DNA of 22,894 bases from Hemicentrotus pulcherrimus (taxonomy: Eukaryota; Echinodermata; Echinoidea; Camarodonta; Strongylocentrotidae): the NCBI GenBank assembly GCA_003118195.1, contig BEXV01000036.1, positions 81,811 through 104,704 of the forward strand, read 5' to 3'. Position numbers and translations under genes: made by a program. Below are positions 20,486 to 22,894 of this stretch, one piece after another. The stretch's first letter is position 1, and each line of letters begins with the position of its first letter. A model generated the notes under the pieces. It had not been told where the DNA came from and did not search any database. It saw only the letters and a list, made by a program, of their open reading frames with translations.

Positions 20486-22654
20486 AAAAATCACAGCATG
20501 GTAGGTATACATCTTCAAAATAAAAAAAAATCTTAAAAATAAAATCATTACTAACTGGAGGTCCTCACCCCCTTTCATTGTACAAAGAATATAACATTAA
20601 TTAGAAGGTTTGTACATAAATTTTGTTTTAACGTTTCAGAAGTGTATTGCCTTGCCTACAATTTCTAGCGTTGCATCGACACAGATTTGTTTTTATATAC
20701 TGAAGTTCTGTTCTGTTATCAAGTTACATACCAACCTATATAGATAATATACTAAACAATTTTTTTTTTGAATTAGACTTACCAAGTTGTCCAAAGAAAT
20801 TTGGCCTGCACAAAGCTTATTCAAGACATGACAAACATGAGTCATACAATTTTTGAAAAGTTACAAATTTGGACATGGGGGAACAAGAGGGCTTAACACA
20901 ATGCAGATTAATGAACACACTGCACAAGAATATACCAGGTTTTGTGATGCACAGGTATATTACCATCAGTTATACATGGTCAATAGCCTTAACATTTATA
21001 TTAACCCTTCTTCTTTCGTATGAGGTAGAAATATCAAATATCAAGTTATTTCTTAAAGCTGGGTAAGCCAGTTGACTTATGCATAATTTGGGCTTGACAG
21101 ATCAGTCATCCCATCAGGAGGTTTGACAATAGGGCAGTTGTAGATGACATGGTCTGCAGTCTGCTCATCTGCACCAAAGATGCATGCAGGTGATTTCCGA
21201 AGTCCCCAACGGTACATATCCGAGTTGAATCTACCTGAATGCATATCAGGAGCATAACATGTCACTATACTTATACAAAACTAAAAAAATAACGACGAGG
21301 AGTATATTCAATACCTGTCGTCTGGAGGAGCTGCTTTGTGACATGGCAGGCCTGGTCTTCTTGCTGCGGTTCTCACGATCTTTCTCTATGAAATGGGTTG
21401 CTATCAGTAGCAGGTCAGTCTCCAAGTTCCTGTCCAAGGATAAAGATTCAATCAGTAGGAGTGTTCAGCTAGATGTAACACAACCACAGAAGACATTGAA
21501 ACAAAGCCCTAGAAACTACCTCTCTAAATAAATAATCATGAACAATAATAATAGCTACATTTATCATATCCATCACAAGAGCTGCACAAGACAGCTACAA
21601 ACTGCAGACATAACATTGGCTACAGCCTAGCGGCCCTGAGGTACTAGAAGCATTCAAAGAGTGCTTTCTAATCAGGTAACCTTTACTAATTTCCATTCAG
21701 TCACTATATTTCACTTGTTAGTAAAAAAATACAACAACAAAAGGAAACTTAAGATAATGACTTGGCATTTAACCTATTACCTACTAGAACAGAGTGGTCC
21801 TTGTGTAAAGCCTATGGAATTTAGAGAACTCAGTAGTCAAAGGGTTTACAATAATTAATACTACAAAGCTTCTTACTTTATGTCCTCCTTGGCCTTGTGG
21901 TAGATGATATAGTAGCCTCTCTGATCCTGTACGTGTACCCTTCCTTCATCGATGGTGTAGAAATCATCGTGATTCTCAATATCAGAAAACTCCATGAACT
22001 CTGATTCTGACAACCTGAATAGAGAAGTAGGAAGTAATTAACAAGGTATAGTACTCATTGATGAAAGGTTCCTAGCAAAATCACTCATCAGACTGTTTCA
22101 ACAAACATCTTACTTGTAGATACTCTAGGATACATTCAAACTGCTGTTAATTTTCAAAGAAAACACTTCTATCACAGGTGCTGTTTTTATCAAGTGGCCT
22201 GTATGGAAATATGCTCTAGCTTTTTTTTCTTTCGACTTTCTCAAGAGGCTCAAGAGGGGCAACAAACCTAAAAGATCTGATTGCAGAAGGTGAATATAAA
22301 GGAAATACCTTGTTGTGTGTTTTTTTTTGTTTTTTTCCGTGGGGGGGGGGGGNTATCCGACAGCATACACTGCACAGCTCTCTAGCTAACTGCAAAATAA
22401 CATGGTATGGTATGGTTTCAAATCCAAAGCATGATCCCCTTTCAATGACATTCCTCTCTTCCACCAAGATAATTCCATCTTGATCAAGCGATATGTTTGA
22501 GGATACATCTCCTTCATTCATTACAGTCATTACACAGGTTGAAAATGACACTCACTTGAATTCTGCTGGTGTGTTATGCAGGTAACCATGGTTACCAAGT
22601 CCTCCACCTCCACTCATGCCTGCCTCCGGTGTTCCTTGTCTGTGATTTTGATGA
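626..22654 (-). CDS. CCDC162: CCDC162-like large coiled-coil protein, 3' part of gene (30 exons, N-terminus off the window)
   Basis: One multi-exon gene runs right to left across the window. Thirty exons with GT donors and AG acceptors join in consistent phase, giving an open frame of 1531 residues, or about 1542 with read-through to the stop at 626-628. Exon 1 here starts inside a codon, so the start methionine and promoter lie beyond 22894. The protein has no visible signal peptide, membrane segment, P-loop or catalytic motif. Residues about 79-1000 look folded and helical; linkers near 100-117, 536-565 and 960-1000 are rich in Ser, Gln, Ala and Arg. Residues about 1240-1542 are a charged, Leu-patterned coiled coil. 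I recognise the family as CCDC162-like from memory of its general layout. The human locus CCDC162P is annotated as a pseudogene, and the family's DUF4549 region should be upstream if this is right. Molecular function is not known to me. It could instead be another large uncharacterised coiled-coil protein. The exon structure is much more certain than the name. Confidence 0.6.
1331..1573. repeat. Inverted-repeat (MITE-like) element in intron 29
   Basis: The left arm (GGGGGTATTTCACAAAGACT at 1331-1350) is matched in inverse by the right arm at about 1542-1573 (CTTGGTCTTTGTGAAACACT and an 11-base C run). The ends share TTTCACAAAGAC. It has no coding capacity. Its right end lies about 26 bases from the exon 29 donor. 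The rest of the intron (776-1330) is AT-rich with nothing else recognised. Confidence 0.6.
1600..1695 (-). CDS. CCDC162-like exon 29
   Basis: Window residues 1462-1493, phase 0 at both ends. Acceptor CTGTACAG, donor AGACTG|GTAAAC. It encodes a highly charged Arg/Glu helix (GERKHREEQEARNQRQMELA), typical of a solvent-exposed single helix or coil. One arm of an inverted-repeat element ends just inside the following intron. Confidence 0.88.
1696..2182. other. Intron 28, nothing recognised
   Basis: This is AT-rich intron sequence between exons 28 and 29. I saw no repeat structure or coding signal beyond the splice sites. Intron 27 (2354-2742) is the same. Confidence 0.5.
2183..2353 (-). CDS. CCDC162-like exon 28
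   Basis: Window residues 1405-1461, phase 0 at both ends. Acceptor TGTTGTAG, donor AAGGAG|GTAGGG. It encodes an uninterrupted coiled coil (LQHDLDRSKRDYMEIKMAAN, then EEVILLRQQVMALRKALSTS). Confidence 0.92.
2743..2891 (-). CDS. CCDC162-like exon 27
   Basis: Window residues 1355-1404. Acceptor GTAACACAG; the donor GCATTG|GTTAGT has a T at intron position 3 and is weaker than the others. It encodes coiled coil (LQLNLKRATELHEVRKENNA) and a basic-aromatic segment (LVKMKGFNGWKTTKLREQY). Confidence 0.87.
2942..3317. repeat. Dispersed TTAA-type element, copy A (intron 26)
   Basis: About 376 bases closely matching 13092-13468 in the same orientation, with shared internal motifs (GAGATGCATGGCC, GGCGATCGGCTT, AAAGTCATGGGGTTCCTGAC). 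The right end GTTACAGAGTCACT abuts TTAA at 3318-3321. The left flank lacks TTAA, so this side seems eroded. It has no coding capacity. Confidence 0.75.
3629..3729 (-). CDS. CCDC162-like exon 26
   Basis: Window residues 1321-1355. Acceptor TTGATTCAG, donor CTGGAT|GTAAGT. It encodes a helix (LHKEASDIVSQVRQEAVMAM) with a basic end (SKFKKKTAGSG). Incoming and outgoing phases both match the neighbours. Confidence 0.88.
3730..4137. other. Intron 25, nothing recognised
   Basis: AT-rich intron with no clear repeat, RNA gene or open frame of note. Confidence 0.5.
4138..4294 (-). CDS. CCDC162-like exon 25
   Basis: Window residues 1269-1321. Acceptor CTCACCAG, donor TTTGG|GTGAGT. It encodes a charged coiled coil (ITALRSKLTEMNEEALTKEE, then AEYDALVQNLFHSAFALKQQ). 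Confidence 0.9.
4505..4700 (+). repeat. tRNA-derived SINE-like element in intron 24
   Basis: A box-A-like TGCTTAGTGGT lies at 4523-4533, and a degenerate B-box-like GGGCTCAAAACC at 4556-4567. The element ends in a CAAA-rich tail at about 4678-4697. That tail is about ten bases from the exon 24 donor on the opposite strand. It is not a functional tRNA. Confidence 0.5.
4708..4807 (-). CDS. CCDC162-like exon 24
   Basis: Window residues 1236-1269. Acceptor TTTGCAG, donor CTAG|GTAAGA. It encodes coiled coil (EIKHLQQAYDDIQTAAVVDI). A SINE-like element ends about ten bases inside the following intron. Confidence 0.88.
5130..5350 (+). repeat. SINE-like repeat in intron 23
   Basis: The stretch CACCCAGGTGAGGTAAATGG at 5152-5171, followed by GTACCCAGTAGAAAG, and a 3' end CTACCTTGGGTAAACAAGAC running into TTATTATTAT resemble the body and tail of invertebrate SINEs. 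Recognition is by pattern only. The rest of the intron (4808-5130) shows nothing clear. Confidence 0.4.
5386..5628 (-). CDS. CCDC162-like exon 23
   Basis: Window residues 1155-1235, phase 0 at both ends. Acceptor TTGACAG, donor GAACAG|GTAGGA. It encodes HVADDFSRTLHNMAQREGDK, then a Tyr/Gln-rich helix (YENYSMYYENLLRQHHQLLY). It lies between the long helix of exon 22 and the C-terminal coil. Confidence 0.92.
5629..6026. other. Intron 22, nothing recognised
   Basis: AT-rich intron with only short scattered open frames. Confidence 0.5.
6027..6251 (-). CDS. CCDC162-like exon 22
   Basis: Window residues 1080-1154, phase 0 at both ends. Acceptor CACCACAG, donor AGGCCG|GTGAGT. It encodes a long helix with heptad-like Leu spacing (LRAKQLVKLLDNLEHHMIHE) followed by an Ala/Glu/Arg-rich helix (AKEHALVAAERARDEG). 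The coiled-coil character of the C-terminal part begins here. Confidence 0.92.
6311..6577 (-). repeat. tRNA-derived SINE in intron 21
   Basis: Read on the minus strand, an A box TGGTCTAGTGT (6564-6554) is followed by a near-perfect B box GGTTCAAGTCCC (6520-6509). The body continues to a GCGCTATTTAAATATCC end and an ATT-repeat tail at 6311-6333. This is the classic layout of a Pol III SINE with a microsatellite tail. It is in the same orientation as the gene. Confidence 0.7.
6578..7010. other. Rest of intron 21, with short ATT repeat
   Basis: AT-rich sequence with an ATT microsatellite at about 6917-6945. No gene or RNA recognised. Confidence 0.45.
7011..7074 (-). CDS. CCDC162-like exon 21 (64-base exon)
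   Basis: Window residues 1058-1079. Acceptor TTTATTCAG, donor GGACAG|GTGAGA. It encodes TYKMEILYPVVKSIARRYGQ. It is short, but both junction phases (2 in, 0 out) match, and both splice sites are strong. Confidence 0.85.
7362..7465. repeat. GA microsatellite in intron 20
   Basis: An imperfect GA array of about 100 bases, interrupted by GAC and GAAA, bordered on the left by GATA units. On the minus strand it reads CT. The left part of the intron (7099-7330) starts with an ATT-rich run and may be repeat-derived. Confidence 0.9.
7563..7728 (-). CDS. CCDC162-like exon 20
   Basis: Window residues 1003-1058. Acceptor TTGTTTCAG, donor TTTTG|GTGAGG. It encodes a helical and aromatic segment (SLLKDFLLLWKRLEVFKVEW, then KLVIEEVDTPALYRKFC). 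It restarts ordered structure after the exon 19 linker. Confidence 0.88.
7761..8050. repeat. TTAA-flanked MITE-like element in intron 19
   Basis: TTAA at 7757-7760 and 8051-8054 bracket 290 bases. The left end AGGGACTTTGTAACATG and the inverse of the right end GTGACTCAGTAACATTG are similar, giving imperfect terminal inverted repeats. The right end is shared with the copies at 2942 and 13092. The rest of the intron (8055-8521) is AT-rich with nothing recognised. Confidence 0.65.
8522..8751 (-). CDS. CCDC162-like exon 19 (acidic then Ser/Ala/Arg linker)
   Basis: Window residues 926-1003. Acceptor TTTTCCAG, donor AGCAAG|GTATGT. It begins with the end of the folded region (ILGVSLLMEDVLLSGQQEIV). 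Then comes an acidic patch (PDDSDGEDAG) and a low-complexity Ser/Ala/Arg stretch (SAASARSSSHSRPASASSGS), which probably acts as a flexible, phosphorylatable linker. Confidence 0.9.
8752..9123. other. Intron 18, nothing recognised
   Basis: AT-rich intron without clear repeats. Intron 17 (9214-9553) is similar. Confidence 0.5.
9124..9213 (-). CDS. CCDC162-like exon 18
   Basis: Window residues 896-926. Acceptor TTAACAG, donor GGACAG|GTATGT. It encodes a Trp/Gln-rich helix (FQLRFWQWQQIEHNMQLCLS), which continues the folded block of exon 17. Both junctions are in phase. Confidence 0.88.
9554..9819 (-). CDS. CCDC162-like exon 17
   Basis: Window residues 808-896. Acceptor ACATGCAG, donor GGGCAG|GTAGGG. 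It is the longest exon in the window and a strongly conserved-looking block (IADFLSLRRDILFLEFDSSV, then a Pro-rich LYNTYMPVPEPLQ). It is another segment behind the CCDC162 family call. Confidence 0.92.
10333..10490. repeat. MITE-like inverted-repeat element in intron 16
   Basis: The left end GGGGCTCGTCTTAAAAAGAG and the inverse of the right end GGGTCCCGTCTTATAAAGAG match, and both run into TTGCAATT-type sequence. The interior also holds ATTGCAA/TTGCGATTGA repeats that can pair. It is non-coding, about 158 bases. The flanking intron has degenerate AACCCTAA-like runs at 10155-10245 and 10507-10570. Confidence 0.7.
10648..10768 (-). CDS. CCDC162-like exon 16
   Basis: Window residues 767-807. 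Acceptor AAAAATCAG, donor GAACAG|GTGAGT. It encodes DITADWGGTEGICSELREIQ followed by KQINNMEDPHDPEQ and ends in phase 0. The intron after it carries a C-rich run at 10611-10622, just past the donor. Confidence 0.87.
10769..11245. other. Intron 15, nothing recognised
   Basis: AT-rich, with a G-rich patch at 11168-11188. No gene or repeat family recognised. Intron 14 (11468-11865) is similar. Confidence 0.5.
11246..11467 (-). CDS. CCDC162-like exon 15
   Basis: Window residues 693-767. Acceptor GATTACAG, donor TGCAAG|GTAGAC. It is a globular segment with basic start (ELKKRPRRLLSPDGTTLLNM) and a hydrophobic helix (LRIISALHDILQYLCAHSKL). Confidence 0.9.
11866..12069 (-). CDS. CCDC162-like exon 14
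   Basis: Window residues 625-693. Acceptor CTCCTAG, donor CCAAG|GTATAT. It encodes an amphipathic helical region (IMKFCHRFMRRVSQYSLRGQ, then IISYINSMMNLLEEFKN) and ends in an acidic loop (KKTPDDDVNGLETNPR). Confidence 0.9.
12446..12587. repeat. Foldback (hairpin) MITE-like element in intron 13
   Basis: The left arm TTTCATAAACTTGTTATCAA (12453-12472) and the right arm at 12560-12587 (TTGTTATTCATAACAAC then TTTTTATGAAA) are inverse copies with few mismatches. The arms also contain internal TTGTTATCAATAACAA palindromes. It is non-coding, about 142 bases. Confidence 0.7.
12640..12890. other. GC- and CpG-richer patch in intron 13
   Basis: This part of the intron has clearly more CG dinucleotides (for example GACGACGCGACCGCAGC) than the surrounding AT-rich intron. 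Open frames exist on both strands, but neither resembles a known family. It might be a cis-regulatory element, a recent insertion or a lost exon. Confidence 0.35.
12924..13021 (-). CDS. CCDC162-like exon 13
   Basis: Window residues 593-625. Acceptor GTTTACAG, donor AAGAG|GTAAAT. The segment is helical (VMLNNFLQVKSSRGTIMKNP, then a Glu/Lys-rich end). Both junction phases agree with the neighbours. Confidence 0.85.
13092..13468. repeat. Dispersed TTAA-type element, copy B (intron 12)
   Basis: TTAA at 13088-13091 and 13469-13472 flank 377 bases closely matching 2942-3317. The left end is GAGGCATTGTTTAACAATG and the right end is GTTACTGAGTCACT. It is non-coding. The intron to its right (13473-13912) is A-rich with nothing else recognised. 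Confidence 0.75.
13913..14081 (-). CDS. CCDC162-like exon 12 (Ser/Gln-rich linker)
   Basis: Window residues 536-592. Acceptor TCAAACAG, donor GGAAAAG|GTATTG. The first half is a Ser/Gln/Arg-rich, probably disordered linker (ETSQSSRSQGQRKSSAVG) with sites that basophilic kinases could use. The second half returns to order (FAAKLKSGMEKHKRSPEAFV). Confidence 0.85.
14621..14789. repeat. Degenerate MITE-like element in intron 11
   Basis: The left end CTCTTTTTTAAGAGCTGCAAC and the inverse of the right end (CCAGGGTTCTGTCTTCTAAA, then AAAGTTGTGATTG) resemble the ends of the element at 10333-10490. It is more diverged. The intron part 14082-14620 shows nothing clear. Confidence 0.45.
14877..15022 (-). 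CDS. CCDC162-like exon 11
   Basis: Window residues 488-536. Acceptor CTTTCAG, donor CAGAA|GTAAGT. It encodes a helix (QQNMRAILMTQVVHKNALLA) followed by SMCSYFKEATDITPARQ. It ends in phase 2 and joins exon 12 to complete a Lys codon. Confidence 0.88.
15187..15211. repeat. CT microsatellite in intron 10
   Basis: A short CT run within a broader C/T-rich stretch (15141-15211). A motif AAATATGACTGCT near 15079 recurs near 15232, so this part carries a small direct duplication around the microsatellite. Confidence 0.7.
15361..15846. repeat. TTAA-flanked inverted-repeat element in intron 10
   Basis: TTAA at 15357-15360 and 15847-15850 flank 486 bases. The left end AGGTAATACAAAGTTT and the inverse of the right end AGGTAATACATAGTTT match over 16 bases with one mismatch. 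The TTAA duplications suggest a piggyBac-like mobilising enzyme. No transposase frame is present. The remainder of the intron (15851-16181) is unremarkable. Confidence 0.75.
16182..16430 (-). CDS. CCDC162-like exon 10
   Basis: Window residues 405-487, phase 0 at both ends. Acceptor TTCTGCAG, donor CTGAAG|GTAAGT. It encodes a well-mixed globular-type segment (GFDEFHMFMRCVQFEFATHK, then LFLAIQELDEKHVGMFSFR). Confidence 0.92.
16431..16950. other. Intron 9, nothing recognised
   Basis: Very AT-rich intron with no recognised repeat or gene. Confidence 0.5.
16951..17010 (-). CDS. CCDC162-like exon 9 (60-base exon)
   Basis: Window residues 385-404, phase 0 at both ends. Acceptor GAATATAG, donor GCTCAG|GTATGC. 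The product is MLNLRHRLIETSWETEVLAQ. At 20 codons it is the shortest exon found, and it could be skipped without breaking the frame. The match of phase on both sides and the helix-like sequence support it. Confidence 0.8.
17313..17539. repeat. ACC trinucleotide array in intron 8
   Basis: About 227 bases of imperfect ACC/CCA units with ATC, ACT and CAA interruptions. The long Val-rich (minus) and His/Tyr-rich (plus) open frames here are repeat artefacts. Confidence 0.92.
17579..17725 (-). CDS. CCDC162-like exon 8
   Basis: Window residues 336-384, phase 0 at both ends. Acceptor TGATACAG, donor ATGGAG|GTAAGA. The segment is helical (LFSDLFIEDPLLVCELAATR, then an Ala/Glu/Lys-rich part). Long trinucleotide arrays lie in both flanking introns, but the exon itself is not repeat-derived. 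Confidence 0.9.
18021..18295. repeat. ATC/GAT trinucleotide array in intron 7
   Basis: About 275 bases of ATC units with ACC, GTC, TTC and ATT interruptions. On the minus strand one frame reads almost pure Asp, another Met, and on the plus strand His. It lies inside the intron between exons 7 and 8. Confidence 0.93.
18340..18477 (-). CDS. CCDC162-like exon 7
   Basis: Window residues 290-335, phase 0 at both ends. Acceptor ACCAACAG, donor AAAGAT|GTAAGT. It encodes a charged helix (IAMEKKLWETVQKEWNEQKP). About 45 bases after its donor lies a second AG followed in phase by the GAT repeat array (see findings). Confidence 0.88.
18478..18913. other. Intron 6, nothing recognised
   Basis: AT-rich intron. 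Only short antisense and sense open frames without family signal. Confidence 0.5.
18914..19111 (-). CDS. CCDC162-like exon 6
   Basis: Window residues 224-289, phase 0 at both ends. Acceptor CTTTGTAG, donor TGCAAT|GTGAGT. It begins with a basic helix (IESQREYIKRITREGNKFGL) and continues into a hydrophobic core segment (LKHVFLLEFHPSLALVSRIP). Composition is typical of a folded domain. Confidence 0.9.
19112..19682. other. Intron 5, nothing recognised
   Basis: AT-rich intron with a poly-T run near 19260. No repeat family recognised. Intron 4 (19884-20320) is similar. Confidence 0.5.
19683..19883 (-). CDS. CCDC162-like exon 5
   Basis: Window residues 157-223, phase 0 at both ends. Acceptor TTAACAG, donor AAACAG|GTACTT. 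It encodes a conserved-looking helical and aromatic block (LLDVYLEAYHNVFDMHEKRA, then RPRFDFKTDYFVKTYKMES). This is one of the segments that suggested the CCDC162 family. Confidence 0.9.
20321..20437 (-). CDS. CCDC162-like exon 4
   Basis: Window residues 118-156, phase 0 at both ends. The donor is AGACAG|GTATGG. The acceptor is CATAG, preceded by a CT microsatellite and a T run that serve as the pyrimidine tract. It encodes a helical segment (HAILLDLWTNEAEFLENKRQ). Confidence 0.88.
20441..20490. repeat. GA microsatellite plus A run forming the exon 4 pyrimidine tract
   Basis: About 40 bases of GA followed by ten A on the plus strand. On the minus strand this is T10 then CT repeats, ending directly at the CATAG acceptor of exon 4. 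Confidence 0.9.
20491..21073. other. Rest of intron 3, nothing recognised
   Basis: AT-rich sequence with T runs. It may include more of the retrotransposon remnant, but nothing readable remains. Confidence 0.4.
21074..21265 (-). pseudogene. Fragment of a non-LTR retrotransposon reverse-transcriptase C-terminal tail
   Basis: A minus-strand open stretch of 62 codons reads RWGLRKSPACIFGADEQTAD, then HVIYNCPI. The order of Leu-x-x-Ser-Pro-x-Cys, Gly-Ala-x-Glu-Gln-Thr-x-Asp-His and Asn-Cys-Pro is the familiar tail found after the reverse transcriptase in jockey/I-like elements. The rest of the element is absent. It is in the same orientation as the host gene, about 50 bases from the exon 3 donor. 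The second Cys of the usual CxC is Phe here, which suggests decay. Confidence 0.6.
21315..21429 (-). CDS. CCDC162-like exon 3
   Basis: Window residues 79-117. Acceptor TTGGACAG, donor CGACAG|GTATTG. It starts as an amphipathic helix (LETDLLLIATHFIEKDREN) and ends in a basic Ser-rich linker (SKKTRPAMSQSSSSRRQ), a likely disordered hinge. It ends in phase 0. Confidence 0.88.
21430..21876. other. Intron 2, nothing recognised
   Basis: AT-rich intron with no clear repeat or gene. Confidence 0.5.
21877..22014 (-). CDS. CCDC162-like exon 2
   Basis: Window residues 33-79. Acceptor CTATTCAG, donor AAA|GTAAG. The exon encodes an acidic and aromatic stretch (SDIENHDDFYTIDEGR, then YYIIYHKAKEDIK) that looks like a small beta-rich segment leading into helix. 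The frame is fixed by joining both neighbours in phase. Confidence 0.85.
22015..22555. other. Intron 1 of window, with G run and one ambiguous base
   Basis: A T-rich run (22321-22336) is followed by 12 G and an N at 22353. Open frames crossing this point are unreliable. Nothing else recognised. Confidence 0.6.
22556..22654 (-). CDS. CCDC162-like exon 1 of window
   Basis: Window residues 1-33. One base of a split codon precedes residue 1, so an upstream exon must exist beyond the right edge. The acceptor ends in TACACAG and the donor is CAA|GTGAGT. The exon carries a flexible Gly-rich stretch (SGGGGLGNHG) and ends in phase 2, joining exon 2 to complete a Lys codon. Confidence 0.8.
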
Positions 22655-22882
22655 CTGTGTAGATAACAAAAGTATTTGAAGCGCAAGACATTGATAATCA
22701 TCTTTCCTCAGCATCAAATGAACAGGCTTGCATAAATCTTTACAATCATTTAAACACAACAAACCATAGCTACTAGCACACATTAACAAACACAAGCTAC
22801 TAGCACGCATTGCATTAGAATTAGATGGAGTTTGCTGATCTATTATTATGCAAAAAGTAAAATACAAATGAGAATGGTTTAA

Positions 22883-22894
22883 AGTGACTCGTTT
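22883..22894. repeat. Possible start of another TTAA-type element at the right edge
   Basis: TTAA at 22879-22882 is followed by AGTGACTCGTTT, resembling the inverse of the right ends at 3317, 8050 and 13468. It is cut off by the window edge. Confidence 0.4.

Overview
This is a eukaryotic (metazoan) window, not a bacterial one. The minus strand carries one long intron-rich gene. The plus strand shows no convincing gene. The sequence is AT-rich. Every intron I resolved is GT-AG, and they run from about 340 to 1160 bases. They are full of small terminal-inverted-repeat elements, tRNA-derived SINEs and simple repeats of a kind I associate with echinoderms, most likely a sea urchin. That species call is inference from repeat style and gene structure, not from a search.

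The gene reads from right to left. I resolved 30 consecutive coding exons from 22654 down to the 3' end near 480. Splice phases agree at all 29 internal junctions, so the joined frame stays open for 1531 residues, plus about 11 more if the last exon reads through to a stop at 626-628. The first exon in the window begins in mid-codon, so the N-terminal part and promoter lie beyond the right edge. The protein looks like the middle and C-terminal part of a CCDC162-like protein (coiled-coil domain-containing protein 162; the human locus, CCDC162P, is annotated as a pseudogene). This identification is from memory of the family and is moderate. No enzymatic motif such as a P-loop, signal peptide or membrane segment is visible. 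The product is predicted to be a large soluble scaffold: mixed alpha-helical folded regions (window residues about 79-1000) broken by Ser-rich linkers, then a charged coiled coil (about residues 1240-1542).

Layout: 22894-20321, exons 1-4, with a non-LTR retrotransposon tail fragment and a GA/CT microsatellite that forms a splice-acceptor tract. 20320-16182, exons 5-10, all phase 0, with two long trinucleotide arrays on either side of exon 8. 16181-9124, exons 11-18, with several TTAA-flanked and other inverted-repeat elements in the introns. 9123-5386, exons 19-23, with a Ser/Ala linker, a SINE and a GA array. 5385-480, exons 24-30, the coiled-coil tail and the 3' end. 1-480 holds no supported gene.

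No rRNA gene, functional tRNA gene, CRISPR array or complete autonomous transposon was found.
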